A DNA stretch of 64,000 nt from Arion vulgaris (Eukaryota > Mollusca > Gastropoda > Stylommatophora > Arionidae), in contig CM036762.1 in the NCBI GenBank assembly GCA_020796225.1, positions 11,047,633-11,111,632 on the forward strand, read 5' to 3'. Both the position numbers and the translations under genes were made by a program. Numbering within the stretch: position 1 is the first letter of the stretch; every line of letters starts with the position of its first letter. Under the pieces are notes generated by a model, which did not search any database, was not told the DNA's origin, and saw only the letters and a list, made by a program, of their open reading frames with translations. Shown piece after piece: positions 11,480 through 22,009 of this stretch.

Positions 11480-13340
11480 CCCTGGGAAGTTGATTATATT
11501 TGTTTGCCTACCAAGAAGATGACACTGCTGGCAAAAAATTTAACTGTCCCGTGTCGAGACTTGCCGCAAAAGCTCCTGGTTTTTTAAGGGGGGAAGTGGA
11601 AGTGAGTCCGGAGACGGTGATTTTCCCGGGGGGGTTTTTTAAACTTTTCCAGTGTTTCAGTACAGTGTTGCCTCCGGGAAAAACACGGATTTGGGGCGGG
11701 GCTTATTATATATTTTTTTTGTCTTTTACAGACGACTTTGGGAAATTTTAACGTATTTCTTAGTTTCCAACTGTTTATTTTTAAATTTTAAACTCATTCA
11801 AGATCTTAAAATTTTTCTTTTCTTTTTTTCCCCCCTTTCTTTTTATAGAAATGTTGGGGAAGGAAGATATAGTGATATTTTATGTGCTTAAGATTTGAAA
11901 TTTTTTTTCATTTTATTAATTTTTTTGATGCCGCCCTCATCTTTGGGGGTCTTCCTCTTGCTTGTACTATATACTTTTTAATTGTTTTTCTTTTATGAAT
12001 TTCATAACTGGTTCACATTCGCCCGATTTCTTCATTTCTAATTGTGTTTCTTTTTTTTCACACCTGCAGCTTTTCAATGCCCTTCATCCCTATTATGATT
12101 TTTCCCATTTGATGTTTTTTCTTTTAAAAAGTGTTGGCAGAAAATAGTTCTTATAAGATTTGTTTCCTTTAGCGGGATATCTTTATTGAAACAGTGGTGT
12201 TAATGACAGGGTTTTCACTTTGGGAATGTTTTTGTTTACAACAACATAGTTTTTTTTTTCCATTTACAGAACTGATAAAAAAAGCTTCCCTTTGTGAGTT
12301 TGACATACCCTTATTTTGAGAGGTCGCTTGGGGCCTCCTTGAAAATTAACTAATACCCTTTTTTGTATTATGTTTTATTTTCCATCTTCCAACCATCTTC
12401 GCTTCTACCTTAATTTTTTGACGGATGGTTCACGAGTATTTCAGGTTCATTATTTTGTCATCCCCTTTTTTAAATTTTGGGGAACGAAGAAGAATTTCTC
12501 CTTGAGTATCTTTTTTCCCCGAGCCTAAATAAAAAAGTAATTCGCATGTCCATACATCTAATCTTTCTGCAAAGCAATTGTGTATTGTTCCACGCTTTTT
12601 TTGGGGGAGACCCTTTGGGGAAAATGAGGTTTCCCCAAAAAAATTACAGAAAACAACAAACATGTTGTCTAAGATTTGGCCACATGTTTAAAGATAATGT
12701 TCTTGGTGTAAACAAGTTTTTTTTTAAATTATTGATTTTTTTAAAAAATTATCATGAAGTTATGAAAATAATTTAAAACAAAACCCCGCATCGAGGGGGG
12801 GATTTCACTAACATAAAAGTCTAAAAAAAACCCCATATGATGTACTAAACTTAATTATAGGGAAATCCAAAAAAAATATAACATAATCGGTTTTTTAAAT
12901 ATGAATTTTAAATATGATCCTTCTAAATAGCAAACATTTTCAACTTAGAAAGAATATTCTGTTTATATACCACTTAGAAAAAAATGGGGGTTACGCTTTT
13001 AAAAGGGTAGTATTCTATATGTATTTTAAATTTGATAATCAGCTTTTAAAAATTTTAAAAAAATCACCCAGATGAGTCCATGCCTGATTTTCGTGAAAGT
13101 TTTTTTTTTTAAAAAAAGTTAAACCCCCACCTGATGAGAGCTAATATCCCCGGAAGATATGGTGATCCTCTTTTTTTCTGTTCTTATTCACGAAAGGGGC
13201 CTCTCTAGCCTTTTTGCTTCAAAAGAAGCAATTTCATCTGTATTTGGATTTTTTTAAAAGGGGGAAGTCTTTTTAAAAAATTTATTCATAAATGTCCAGG
13301 TTGAATATCCGTCTGTTTTGGTCTTTTTTCCAGTACTGAC
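11480..13340. other. AT-rich non-coding DNA with one repeated segment
   Basis: No genes recognised. The segment 12530-12600 (GTAATTCGCATGTCCATACA and on to TGTATTGTTCCAC) recurs at 14591-14660. The remainder is T-rich and smeared. Confidence 0.45.
12530..12600 (+). repeat. Dispersed repeat segment, copy 1
   Basis: Shares AAAAAGTAATTCGCATGTCC and TGTATTGTTCCAC, in the same order and spacing, with 14591-14660. The two lie about 2.06 kb apart in the same orientation. Too short to assign to an element class. Confidence 0.6.
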
Positions 13341-13359
13341 GATTTTTCTTTTTCCCTTT

Positions 13360-13635
13360 TTATATCAAAAACCTTTTCCCGTTGGGACCAAAAAAAGTTT
13401 GGGGAAACCCAACATTGGATCCCCTAGTCATCCAGGTACCATACCAAAATCGTGTTGAGGAACGTTGTGCCCCCTTCTCGCTTTCAAACTCTTGAACAGA
13501 AACATTTTCCCTTAATAATTTGTGCTTAAAAGCATTTTCCAACCTTTCAATATAATATTTTGCTACTGTGTCCTCGGGGGGTAAATCCATTACGCCACAA
13601 AAGTTTGAAGTGGGGTGACTGAGCCAAACAGCCAT
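13360..13635 (-). CDS. Unrecognised open frame, possible exon
   Basis: A 91-codon frame has a residue mix closer to a real protein than most frames here, with segments DLPPEDTVAKYYIERLENAF, then LLRENVSVQEFESEKG and STRFWYGTWMTRG. I do not recognise a family. The first Met (13635) lies shortly after a TAACAG on the minus strand (near 13650), which could be a splice acceptor, so the frame might be an exon rather than a whole gene. No partner exon was found. A retroelement origin is possible. Confidence 0.35.
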   Translation of the reverse strand: MAVWLSHPTSNFCGVMDLPPEDTVAKYYIERLENAFKHKLLRENVSVQEFESEKGAQRSSTRFWYGTWMTRGSNVGFPQTFFGPNGKRFLI

Positions 13636-13639
13636 TGCA

Positions 13640-14980
13640 AAAGCTGTTATTTAAGTTTTCTTTTTCATTTCCCCCAAAAGGGGTGACTATTGAAGGAAAA
13701 AGGTTTATGTTCATTCAGTTTTTATTTTACAAAGAAATGAAAGTCACTGAATCCCTTTTTTCTTTACTTCAATTAATCTACAGCACTTTGACAAAAAAAT
13801 TTCCCCTTTTTAGCAATGTTTTGATTAAGACCATGTCAACAACCGGTACAAAATAGTACCCCCCCAAATTCCTTATCACTGGGGGGGGGATTGTTTAAAA
13901 CATCTGTATCAGAACATGGACAAATATCCCCATCAGAACATTGGTTTGGTTCAATGTCCAAAAGTTTTTGTCTGATTGTAAAAAGGGGTTTTGGGATTTT
14001 TTTGATTTTAAAATCAAAAAATTCAGTCTGCATCAAGTTGGAATATGAACAATTTCTGATAAAAGAGTCGAAATTATCGATAATTCAGGCACTGATTTGT
14101 TCAGATGTAGGGTTTATGAAATTTACGCCTTTTTAAAAAGCGTTTTTTGAATTTTTTGGAAGACATAATATCACAAATATTTCAAATTAATCCTAATTCA
14201 ACAAATTAACTTTCGTTTTTAAAAAAATTATCTTTGGGAGGTTAATTCCGAGATGTTATTCAAGATTATTCAAGAGATTAAAGGGACAGCCATTGCAAGT
14301 TTTCTTTTTGGGAGAATTATTTGGGGAATAATTTGTGGGGAGCTAAAGATATTTTGGGACCAAAAATATGTATTTTTTGGGGAAAAACCCACCTTTTTTT
14401 TGAACACCAAAACATAAACTATTAAAGATAAAACCCTAATTCAAAAAGAATATCAAACTAGAAAGACTGATAAACATTAAAAATACAATTTTGTTTTTTA
14501 ATTTGAGAATTCCCTTTTTTATGAAACCTGGGTGGGTCTCCCCTAAGGCTCTTTTCTCGCCTTATATGCTGTCTATATTCCTGGGGCCCTACAAAAAGAA
14601 GTAATTACGCATGTCCAACATCGAACTTTATCTGCAACAAATTTTGTATTGTTCCACCTTTTTAAAATTCCAAAATAGTGATGACTATTATTCCTGCTTT
14701 TTTCAAAGAAGACCCAAAAGGGAAAACGGGATCAAGATAAAAGTTTTTAAAATGGTGTTAGATTTCTTAAAACAAAGGGAAAAACCGCCGCTGGTATGTC
14801 CCAAACCACATTGTGACTTAAGAGCGCTCTGAATTTTCATTTGTTTAAAAGGACCAGTGGAAGGATTACTTGTGATATTAAAAAAACAACTGATAAACTG
14901 AATATTTTTCAATTCACATGCAAAAATGGCCCCCCGACTAAGAAAAAGATTACAACATGTGAAATGAAAATTTCAAAAGG
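13640..14980. other. AT-rich non-coding DNA
   Basis: No coding family seen. Contains the second copy of the short repeat (14591-14660). Poly-C and poly-T runs at 13858-13900 and 14385-14400 suggest poor consensus. Confidence 0.45.
14591..14660 (+). repeat. Dispersed repeat segment, copy 2
   Basis: Matches 12530-12600 in order: GTAATTACGCATGTCC, then TCTGCAACAAATT, then TGTATTGTTCCACC. The flanks differ, so this is a short dispersed element or the end of a longer decayed duplication. Confidence 0.6.
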
Positions 14981-14984
14981 TCAA

Positions 14985-15290
14985 CGTCACAAGGGGAGAT
15001 AGAGGAGAAAGAGAATATCAGAAGCATCTTTGGACTATCGCATACATAATGAGAAACAAAGAACAAGTGGTTCGATCTAATGAGAATGGAACTAAATTTT
15101 CTACCATCACGGGCCTACAATTGGGGTTAGGCGAAAGGGAGGGCAGGCCAAGAACAATACAAAACCAAAATCCTCGGGGATAGACTGACAACGCGCGAAA
15201 ACGCCTACAAGATAGAAAACAACTCTCCCCGGCAAATGTGGTTACACAAGATCAAAGAGCCTATAATTCAAAGGGCTTTTTTTTAACAAA
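14985..15290 (+). other. Unrecognised decayed coding-like stretch
   Basis: Across two frames the plus strand reads EWFDLMRMELNFLPSRAYNW and, further on, TKILGDRLTTRENAYKIENN then SPRQMWLHKIK. The residue mix is protein-like and the run is longer than expected by chance, but there are stops and I cannot name a family. It abuts a LINE remnant, so a retroelement origin is likely. Confidence 0.3.
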
Positions 15291-15309
15291 AAGGGCACAT
15301 CTGTATTCC

Positions 15310-15600
15310 TATTTTTGAGAAATGTTTTTTCCCCAGCACTGGACAAAAAAGATTGTTTAAAGCCAAGGATTGACTTCATTGCCCGGGTTTAAATTTAGGC
15401 AGTGAGTGTAGCAAAAGATGAATTGCGAAAAAATTGGGGTCTTGAAAACTGCACTGTGAAAAGAAAAGGCAGCGGTTAACCCCGACCTTGACTCACAAGG
15501 CAAAAGGGGGCCCCGAAGATTGGAGTGTGGTAGGTCACCCTTTAGGATTTCTACAGGAATGTTATCTATTCCCGATGGTCCCTTTGTTTATTCCTGATCG
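15310..15600 (-). mobile_element. LINE RT remnant interrupted by a 160 bp insertion
   Basis: Sequence on each side matches the RT remnant at 480-600. 15316-15348 (GAGAAATG to CCAGCACTGGACAA) corresponds to 490-525, and 15517-15597 (ATTGGAGTGTGGTAGG to TATCTATTCCCGATGG) corresponds to 525-595. The extra 160 bases between them (15356-15515) are absent from the other copy. On the minus strand this is the block before the RT fingers (PSGIDN). The remnant is cut at about 15600 by a SINE-like copy. Confidence 0.6.
15356..15515. mobile_element. 160 bp insertion flanked by AAGATTG repeats
   Basis: The insertion is bounded by AAGATTG at 15349-15355 and again at 15516-15522, consistent with a 7-base target-site duplication. 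I see no terminal inverted repeats and no poly-A tail, so its class is open. It was recognised only because the uninterrupted version of the site exists at about 525 in this window. Confidence 0.5.
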
Positions 15601-15825
15601 CCCGTATGGTGCCGGGTTTACAAAGAAGTAACACTGCAAAACCCCCCCAAAGGGATGTCAAAAGGCCGTGTAGGGCCAGGGAAGCTACCCAGTAAATAAA
15701 AAACAAAAACGGGGTTTCTGGTCCTTGAGGCATAACTGGTACAACGAAATGCCTTTGGCTCAGATCCCTACAAACCTGATGGTTAAAAGGGTCAACATTG
15801 GCGTCAAGAAAAAACATGTCAGGTA
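15600..15825 (+). mobile_element. SINE-like repeat family 1, copy
   Basis: Shares with the clean copy at 20.2-20.45 kb, in order, GAAGCTACC-AGTAAATAAAA, TCTGGTCCTTGAGGC, ACAACGAAATG, GGCTCAGATC and TACAAACC. It ends near TCAACATTGGCG. The copy is base-smeared. Confidence 0.7.
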
Positions 15826-15829
15826 ATTT

Positions 15830-17120
15830 TAAAGAAAACCCTATTCAGTATTATTTCCTACAGTATTACTTATATACAAAAATATTCAACAAATTAATTG
15901 GAATACAATGAAAAAATTATATTTTAATTTGAAAAGATATGTGTGTTTTAAAAAAGGTTTTGGGGCATACATATTTTGTTTTTAAATACAAAAGAATAAA
16001 GATATATTTTAAATCTCAAATTTTTTGTTCTATATACATTTTTAATTGTTATTAGAGACCCCATAAAGTGAAAAATTTGAAAAAGATTCAGAAAAAATTT
16101 ACTATCTACCCCTTTTTTTTATTATAAAATTACTTTTATTGAAAATATATCATGTATTTTCACAAAATTTGTTCAAAAAAATCAAGGGGTTGATTTAATT
16201 ACCATTTTTTAATGGGTCTTCCCCGGGGAAAAAACAATCACAGGAAAAGTATTGCAAAAACTTGCCCCAAAAAACAATTAGGATTCATGAAAAATTGCAT
16301 TAAACGTCTCAGTTCAACCACAACCAGAACACAATGCAAACATCTTCCCTTTAATTGGACACCTAAAATGTACAGTTTTGTTTATTAAGATCCACGTACG
16401 CATCAAATCATTTGTCCTAAGTACGGGTCTATTCCCCATTGTTTTTCATGTCACAACAAAACCCCAGTTCTGTTTAAAAAATTTTATTGTTCTTGACTTC
16501 CCGCATGGTTTGGGTGGTTTCTTAATGGTCACATAGTTAAATGCCTGAATTACAAAATTGTTGGAGAGTCACGACACCTCCCGCTAAAATTTTCGGATAC
16601 CATGCATAGTCTCATCAATGCATCCCATGGACGTGTTTTTTTGGCACATACAACTCCAGATGTGGACTTTAAAGTTGGGTTTTTTTAAAATCCAAACCTG
16701 TCTGCAAAATTGGGGTCCCGTTTGGGTAATATGCATACACTTTGGGTGGGCTTTCCCGCGAGGTCTATGAACTGGGGGGAACAAATTTACGTTTTGACAA
16801 AACCAAATAATCACAAGTGGTTAATTTGGTTGATCTTCCTTAACTAGTACAAGTTATTATTATGTTTCAGAAGTTCCTCCCTTCAAAAATGAACGACAAC
16901 ACAACATTCATTATTGAACAGGATCTAACGTGCTTGTAACATGCAAAAAACAAGTTCATACAAAGATGTGAAGGGGATGGTGTGTATGGGGGAGAGAGGT
17001 GAACTCCTTCATTCCCATTGTGACGTCCTATCCATGTACACCCCAAATTTCTGGGATATTTCAGCCACCCCCTCCAGCAACTCTGCACCCCCTAATCCCG
17101 TGGGTTTTCGCTAGTTAGTT
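15830..17120. other. AT-rich non-coding DNA downstream of zinc-finger copy 2
   Basis: No genes or repeats recognised. Open frames at 16584-16814 and 16867-17088 (minus) are not similar to any family known to me. This interval would hold the 3' end of zinc-finger copy 2. Confidence 0.45.
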
Positions 17121-18084
17121 AACTGTGACTTTTGTTACCAGCGGAGAAAACCTACACCACAAAATCACATTTTTTAAGGTTTCCCCCCGTATGTATTTTT
17201 CTGGTTTTTCAACCCGGGGGTTAGAAACCTTAAATTCAAATTCCCCTTGTGGCCTCTCCCGTGTGTTTTCTTGATACTTTAAAAATTGAAAAAACCTGCA
17301 CCACAAACACATTAAGGGTTTTCCTTTTTGTGTTTTTTTTGCTTTTAGGAGAGATCAGAATCCCACACCAAATATCACACATGTGGGTTTTTCCCCAAAG
17401 ACTTCTGTTTCTTTACTTTTTTAGCTTAATAAACCTCACCCCGACATCACACTTTAAGGTTTATTCCATGTTTTTTCTGTTTCTAATTGACCCAGATTGA
17501 CAGAATCCAACACCACAAACGTCAATTATGGTTTTTCTCCTGATTTTTTCGGGCTTTCAAGGGCGGTCACAAAAACCCACACCACAAAAATCCACAGTAA
17601 GTTTCTTCCCGATGCCCTTTTTCCCGGGGAATTGTAATTAGCTGCAGAAACTTTGCATCCAAACATCAAAATTGTAAAGGGTTTCTTTTGTGTGTTTTCT
17701 TTTGTGCTCTCACTGAGCAGACTGAGAGAACCACCAAACACCACAGGGGGTTTCTCTCCCGTTTTTTCTTTTTGGGATCTTCCTTTTGTAGTGTTTAAAC
17801 TCTGACTACAAAATCACACTTTTGGTTTTCTCTCCAGAGTGGTTCTTTTAGGCTCAGTTACCCAATGACAGAACCCTGTACCAAAAAAAACACACTTGTA
17901 TGGTTTTCCCATATGAATTTTTAGCCTTTTTAGGGCTAAGTCCAAAAAATAAACCCCAAACATCACACCAAGGTTTCTTCCAGTATGTATTCTTCTGTGT
18001 ACTTTCAGTTGACAAGATTGAGAATCCTCACCACAGACATCACAGTTGTAAGGTTTCTCTCCTGTGTATTCTTCTGCTGACCTT

Positions 18085-18450
18085 TCAATTGACAGACTGA
18101 CAGAATCCTACTCCACAAACATCACACTTGAGGTTTCTCTCAGTATGTCTTCGTCTGTTGCAGGTCAAGGTACCAGCTGCAGTAAACTCTGCACCACAAA
18201 CATCGCACTTGTAAGGTTTCTCTCCTGTATGTATTCTTTTGTGACATGTTAGGTTACTAAATTGACAGAATCCTAAACCACAAACATCACACTTGTACTG
18301 CTTCTCTCCTCTATGAATTTTTCGGTGTACCTTCAAGTCACCATCTGTAGTAAACATTACATCACAAACATCACACATGTAGAGTTTCTCTTCTATATTT
18401 ATTTCTAAGTATCTACTTAGATCATTAGGTTCTGTATTAAAGCACCCCAA
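18085..18450 (-). CDS. C2H2 zinc-finger block, first fingers of copy 2
   Basis: This 121-residue open block holds an N-terminal linker ([17 protein letters not shown]) and four fingers: [48 protein letters not shown] and a cut [13 protein letters not shown]. Contacts -1,2,3,6 read T,G,D,V; Q,S,N,C; and A,G,T,C. The third finger has Asn in place of the first zinc-binding His, and its linker (HTERNLKC) lacks one residue, so it may be misread. The linker before the second finger is HRGEKQYKC, a feature shared with the first fingers of copy 1. The Met listed at its start follows a degraded finger and is probably not the true start. Confidence 0.83.
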   Translation of the reverse strand: MGCFNTEPNDLSRYLEINIEEKLYMCDVCDVMFTTDGDLKVHRKIHRGEKQYKCDVCGLGFCQFSNLTCHKRIHTGEKPYKCDVCGAEFTAAGTLTCNRRRHTERNLKCDVCGVGFCQSVN

Positions 18451-18838
18451 TTGTATGCGTTTCTCTCAATATTCAATTTTGTGTGACAGTCAAATAAGAA
18501 CAAGAATCATTGATATCTAATCGTGACACTTGTCAGGATGCTCTTCTGTCAGAGTGTTTTCATGGTTGATTAGACTAGAACTCTTAGTAAATCTGACACC
18601 AACAAAATCAGATTTGTTATGTTTCTTCAAACATGTGCTACTGACAGAATGTAACTACTGATATCATAAACACAGAATTCATTTTCTGACAGTTTGTTAC
18701 AATCTCCATTATTGACAGTTAGACTGTCATCATTCTGACTCTTATTCATGATGTCTACAATCATGATCTGTCCTATCCTGGCTTTCACTGACTCTTAAGA
18801 GAGTCCTTGCAGTCAAGCAGTCCTTGTTCTCTAGATGC

Positions 18839-18841
18839 CAT
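18839..18841 (-). other. Candidate start codon of zinc-finger copy 2
   Basis: The ATG opens MASREQGLLDCKDSL and has a purine (G) at -3. The homologous positions in copies 1 and 3 do not read ATG (near 4853 and 32988), so either this start is specific to copy 2 or the real start is further upstream at the MHVSTL/MQGSTS block, which is shared with copy 3. I favour the upstream block. Confidence 0.3.
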
Positions 18842-19339
18842 ATCTAAATCTTCTTTCTTGTTTTCTGTATGCTACTATCTCCTTAATGTTCATTCAACAT
18901 CTTTTAATCATACATCTCATATCCAGTGATTTTCACAATACTTATGTGCTCTGTCAGTCTTTCCTTATTGTTTGTCTCATCATCTACATTTGTCTCAAAT
19001 TTTATCCTTTGTTCTTGAAGATTCTCTGAGAAACTATCAGGTCTTACAAGTTCGGAGTGTTGAAACATGCATGGATTTTCCCCTTTCTAACATCAATCTG
19101 ACAGTTGTTGAGGTAGCTCCATACGCCAGCACTGATCTCTGGCAAGTGGAAACAATAAATGAAAACAGTTATAAAATAAATAACAATATAGCATATAACT
19201 TGTATATTTTAACTTTCTATGACACAAGTATAACAAAATTCACCCTTATGGGTGTCAGGGTTTTTTCATCTTCTTCTATCACTCTCAAACATCAGCTTGA
19301 ATATTTTTTAAAAAGCAGTGATTAGGGCACTAGCTACAC

Positions 19340-19430
19340 ACTGGCATGATACTCCTTAGTCGTCTCTTACTACATGATTGGTAGACTACAGTGTTACTAT
19401 TCTTTGCTTCTCTTTTGGGCACAGGCAACA
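19340..19430 (-). mobile_element. SINE-like repeat family 1, 5' fragment
   Basis: On the minus strand this reads GAAGCAAAGAATAGTA, then CATGTAGTAAGAGACGACTA. This is the head of the repeat seen intact at 60.81-60.99 kb and 20.2 kb. The body is missing. Confidence 0.6.
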
Positions 19431-19434
19431 TGTT

Positions 19435-20160
19435 AGTGAGTTTAACAAATAACTACACTTAAAGTACACACAACATGGTAAGTTTCATCTTTATTCAGCT
19501 CTCATACTCCTGAATATGTGTTCAAAAAGCAGTTGCTGTCTCCCGATTGCCAAGATATCAAGAGTGATGATTGTCCTGCAATATAGCACTAGTAATGGTT
19601 TATTAAATGTTTATTAACAATATTATTTGATTGTGGTAGCTACCTGCTAATTTGTTGAGGCATCAGTCTACCAATGTTGTGAAGCCTACTGTAGGCCTAA
19701 GTATGTATCTACTACACTATGTATCTATTACACTGTAAGTATTTACCACAAACTAAGTATCAACTACATATATTGCAAGTACACCCACATTCTACATGGT
19801 AGTTATCTAATTTATCTGTGATGTCAACAAACAAATAAGTACCTTCTTTATGTCTGGTATATCTACTTCTTGTTTAATTTGTAGATCATCTGCTTGAATG
19901 TTTTATGAGAATCTCAAGACTTTGTTCTCTTATCTACAGAACAAATTAGAGAACATGATCAGGTAACACAATATGAAGCTTCTATAACTTCGTATCAAGC
20001 AGTAATGACTAATTTTATTTTTTAAACATACAGTTAGCAATTATAAAACTGCATAAGTAGCTCTGGCAAATAGCTCATATTTCCCACAAACTGAAAGTTG
20101 GGTACCATTTTCTATTGAGTGAACTGGGAATTGACATGCTGATAATTACTGAGTATAAGT
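19435..20160. other. Non-coding DNA, clean tract
   Basis: No gene or RNA recognised. Short imperfect TATCTACTACACTA-type repeats occur at 19695-19790. Confidence 0.5.
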
Positions 20161-20164
20161 ATTC

Positions 20165-20455
20165 ATACTACAGGTCACCAGCTGGTGCAGGGCCCATGGG
20201 AGAGCAAATAATAGTACCTGCGATCTACAAGGCATGTCGTGAGGCAGCTGATGTAGGACCTGGAGCTACCTAGTAAATAAAAGCATCGCAGATGAGAAAT
20301 GGATGTTCTGGCCTGCTTGAGGCGCATAACAAGCACAACGTACAATCGCTCTTAGGCTCAGATCACATACAAACCACAGAGAGGTTGGAAGTGAGTCGAT
20401 ATGGAGCGTTTGAAGAAAGATACCACCGAGTCCACTGCCTAAAAAGTCCAAGACA
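20165..20455 (+). mobile_element. SINE-like repeat family 1, best-preserved copy
   Basis: Landmarks in order are AGAGCAAATAATAGTACC, GGCATGTCGTGAGGC, GGAGCTACCTAGTAAATAAA, GGCCTGCTTGAGGCGCATAA, TCTTAGGCTCAGATCACATA and TCGATATGGAGCGTTTGAAG. At least seven other copies occur in the window on both strands. I see no clear A-box and B-box of a tRNA-derived promoter, so SINE is only the best guess. The 3' end meets a (TTAG)n run. Confidence 0.75.
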
Positions 20456-20478
20456 CTAGTTAGTTAGTTAGTTAGTTT
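20456..20478. repeat. (TTAG)n microsatellite at a repeat junction
   Basis: Five to six TTAG units form the boundary between the SINE-like copy on the plus strand and the LINE tail on the minus strand. Such runs often mark retroelement 3' ends. Confidence 0.8.
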
Positions 20479-20479
20479 G

Positions 20480-20740
20480 TTCCTTTCGTGCCAAAAGGGG
20501 GACATAGGAGCAGAGGTTTTAGATCTCCATGTGATACGGTTCTTTGCTAGCAGTTGCAGATCTTGCATGGTTTTACATCCCAATAGTTTACTTTCTTGTT
20601 GGATGGTTCTTGAAGAGTGGTTTCCCTTTTGGGCTTCCGTTTTCTTTTCCCAACTGGTGACCACATAAGGACTTGTCGATTTAGTCTCTTTCGTCTGATC
20701 TAAGCACATGACCTAAATATTTCCACCGTCGTTTCTTATA
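20480..20740 (-). mobile_element. LINE ORF2 C-terminal tail remnant
   Basis: The minus strand reads, across frames, KYLGHV (near 20715-20735), then TSPYVVTSWEKKTEAQKGNH, LLGCKTMQDLQLLAKNRITW and SAPMSP. The 81-codon frame at 20464-20709 carries most of it. It corresponds to the tail at 8.94-9.18 kb and includes the segment lost there (LLAKNRITWRSKTSAPM). It ends at the (TTAG)n run. Confidence 0.68.
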
Positions 20741-20744
20741 AAAT

Positions 20745-21580
20745 TTTTATATGGGTTGTTAGTGTCAAGACACTAGAGTGCCAAGACACTAGAGTGCACA
20801 AATTATAGAACAATCTGTCTGATGTGCCACATAACGAAGATATTACTTAGATTAAACGTGACGTAATTCCGTACAGAATACAATTATAATAGATAGACAA
20901 CAACAATGATAAAATAGTTATGAGTTTATGACCATCATTATGATCCTTCATTTTATGAAGTAGAACTAAGTTTTACTAAGAACAGTTTGGTTTTAGAACT
21001 AAGAAAGTACAAAAAAGAACATGATTAGACTAGGCGATATTTAGTGTCAGAATACTAACCGATAAATAGATAAAGTTAATAAAGATATACCTTTGTTTCA
21101 TTGACATTATATAACTTCTTCCGAGCTCAACTTTTGCTATGGATATATTCCAGCAGTGTGGATTATAAACAGTGCAGAACGATCGAGTTCTTCACCGGTT
21201 TCCTCTTACAGTTTGTTCTATAGATTGTTTATGTTGGCCAGATTTTCGTTTTGAGGGAAAGGCAAAACTGGGACAGTCTGGTGATGTGCACTATCAAGAC
21301 CATGCATGAAGTCTGCCTTGATGCTGCACATATGCAGGCGTCAGTGTCCATTTGATCTGATAAATCACTTTCATTTTTGAACCTGCTCACGCAGGAGTAA
21401 TGCACGAGCTGATAAATTGACTGGCATGGCTGCAATATCGGAGGGAGCTGCGATGGACCGAAATGGCATGGCCCATTCTTAACGCATTGAAAAGAGGAGT
21501 TGTAGATCCCAATCGCTGACCAGATTGGAGAGATGGGTGTCGATATTGCTACAGCTCGAAAGAATCACATACCAACTATG
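20745..21580. other. Non-coding DNA, possible weak LINE remnant
   Basis: A direct repeat AAGACACTAGAGTGC occurs twice at 20766-20799. The minus-strand frame at 21229-21435 includes ARLSQ-like RLSQFCLSLKTKIW, vaguely like the segment after the LINE RT catalytic site, but too short to claim. Nothing else recognised. Confidence 0.35.
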
Positions 21581-21589
21581 CAAAAAATT

Positions 21590-21640
21590 GATTAATCAAC
21601 ATCGAACTGCCGTATTGGGCTGTTGGATTCATTGAGGCGG
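21590..21640 (+). repeat. Segment shared with the left edge of the window
   Basis: CATCGAACTGCCGTATTGGG to TTCATTGAGGCGG matches, in reverse orientation, bases 1-50. Both read (H)RT-MLGCWI in one frame. The same repeat family is therefore present in both places. Confidence 0.6.
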
Positions 21641-22009
21641 AGATCTGCATCCATTTGGCCTATTCGACGTTGGTGTGCCTTACTGAGACCACAGTGTCTA
21701 GTTCCAAGCCTGAGATTGTGGTCTTCACTTTTTCTTAGTTTATTTATGTTGCCAAGCTCTGGGTTGTATTCTACGATTGTTTTCTCCGCTTCATTATTCT
21801 TTGGGCTATTTCAGTGTTTTTACTTTTGTGAAGCTTTGTGTTGGGTGTAGCTTCATTACCATAACAAATCTTTTTGGGAGAAATTTCCCACATGAAAAGC
21901 TAATCACGTGATGCAAAAATAACAGGTGGAAATGACATCAAACTTACCAGGAATATATATTGAGAATAAACAGCTGCAATCAAAACTGAAATCACTAATT
22001 ATACCAGAG

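Larger units (their letters stand above)
17125..19085 (-). pseudogene. C2H2 zinc-finger gene, copy 2 (frame-broken)
   Basis: On the minus strand about 15 finger modules run from 18400 down to 17130. Those above 17,900 are clean; those below are smeared, with linkers still legible as AAGGTTTCTCTCC on the plus strand. The preceding coding trace holds a frame starting at an ATG at 18841-18839 (MASREQGLLDCKDSLKSQ), a segment MNKSQNDDSLTVNNGDCNK (near 18690-18750) and, further upstream, a block like NLQEQRIKFETNVDDETNN (near 18940-19020) after MHVSTL near 19045-19065. These are joined only through frame changes. The N-terminal part is acidic, Ser/Asn-rich and matches no effector domain I know. The role is inferred as DNA binding in the nucleus. 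Confidence 0.78.

Noticed and set aside
21229..21435. Possible RT fragment on the minus strand
   Set aside because: Only about 20 residues vaguely fit the region after the catalytic site; too weak to call.
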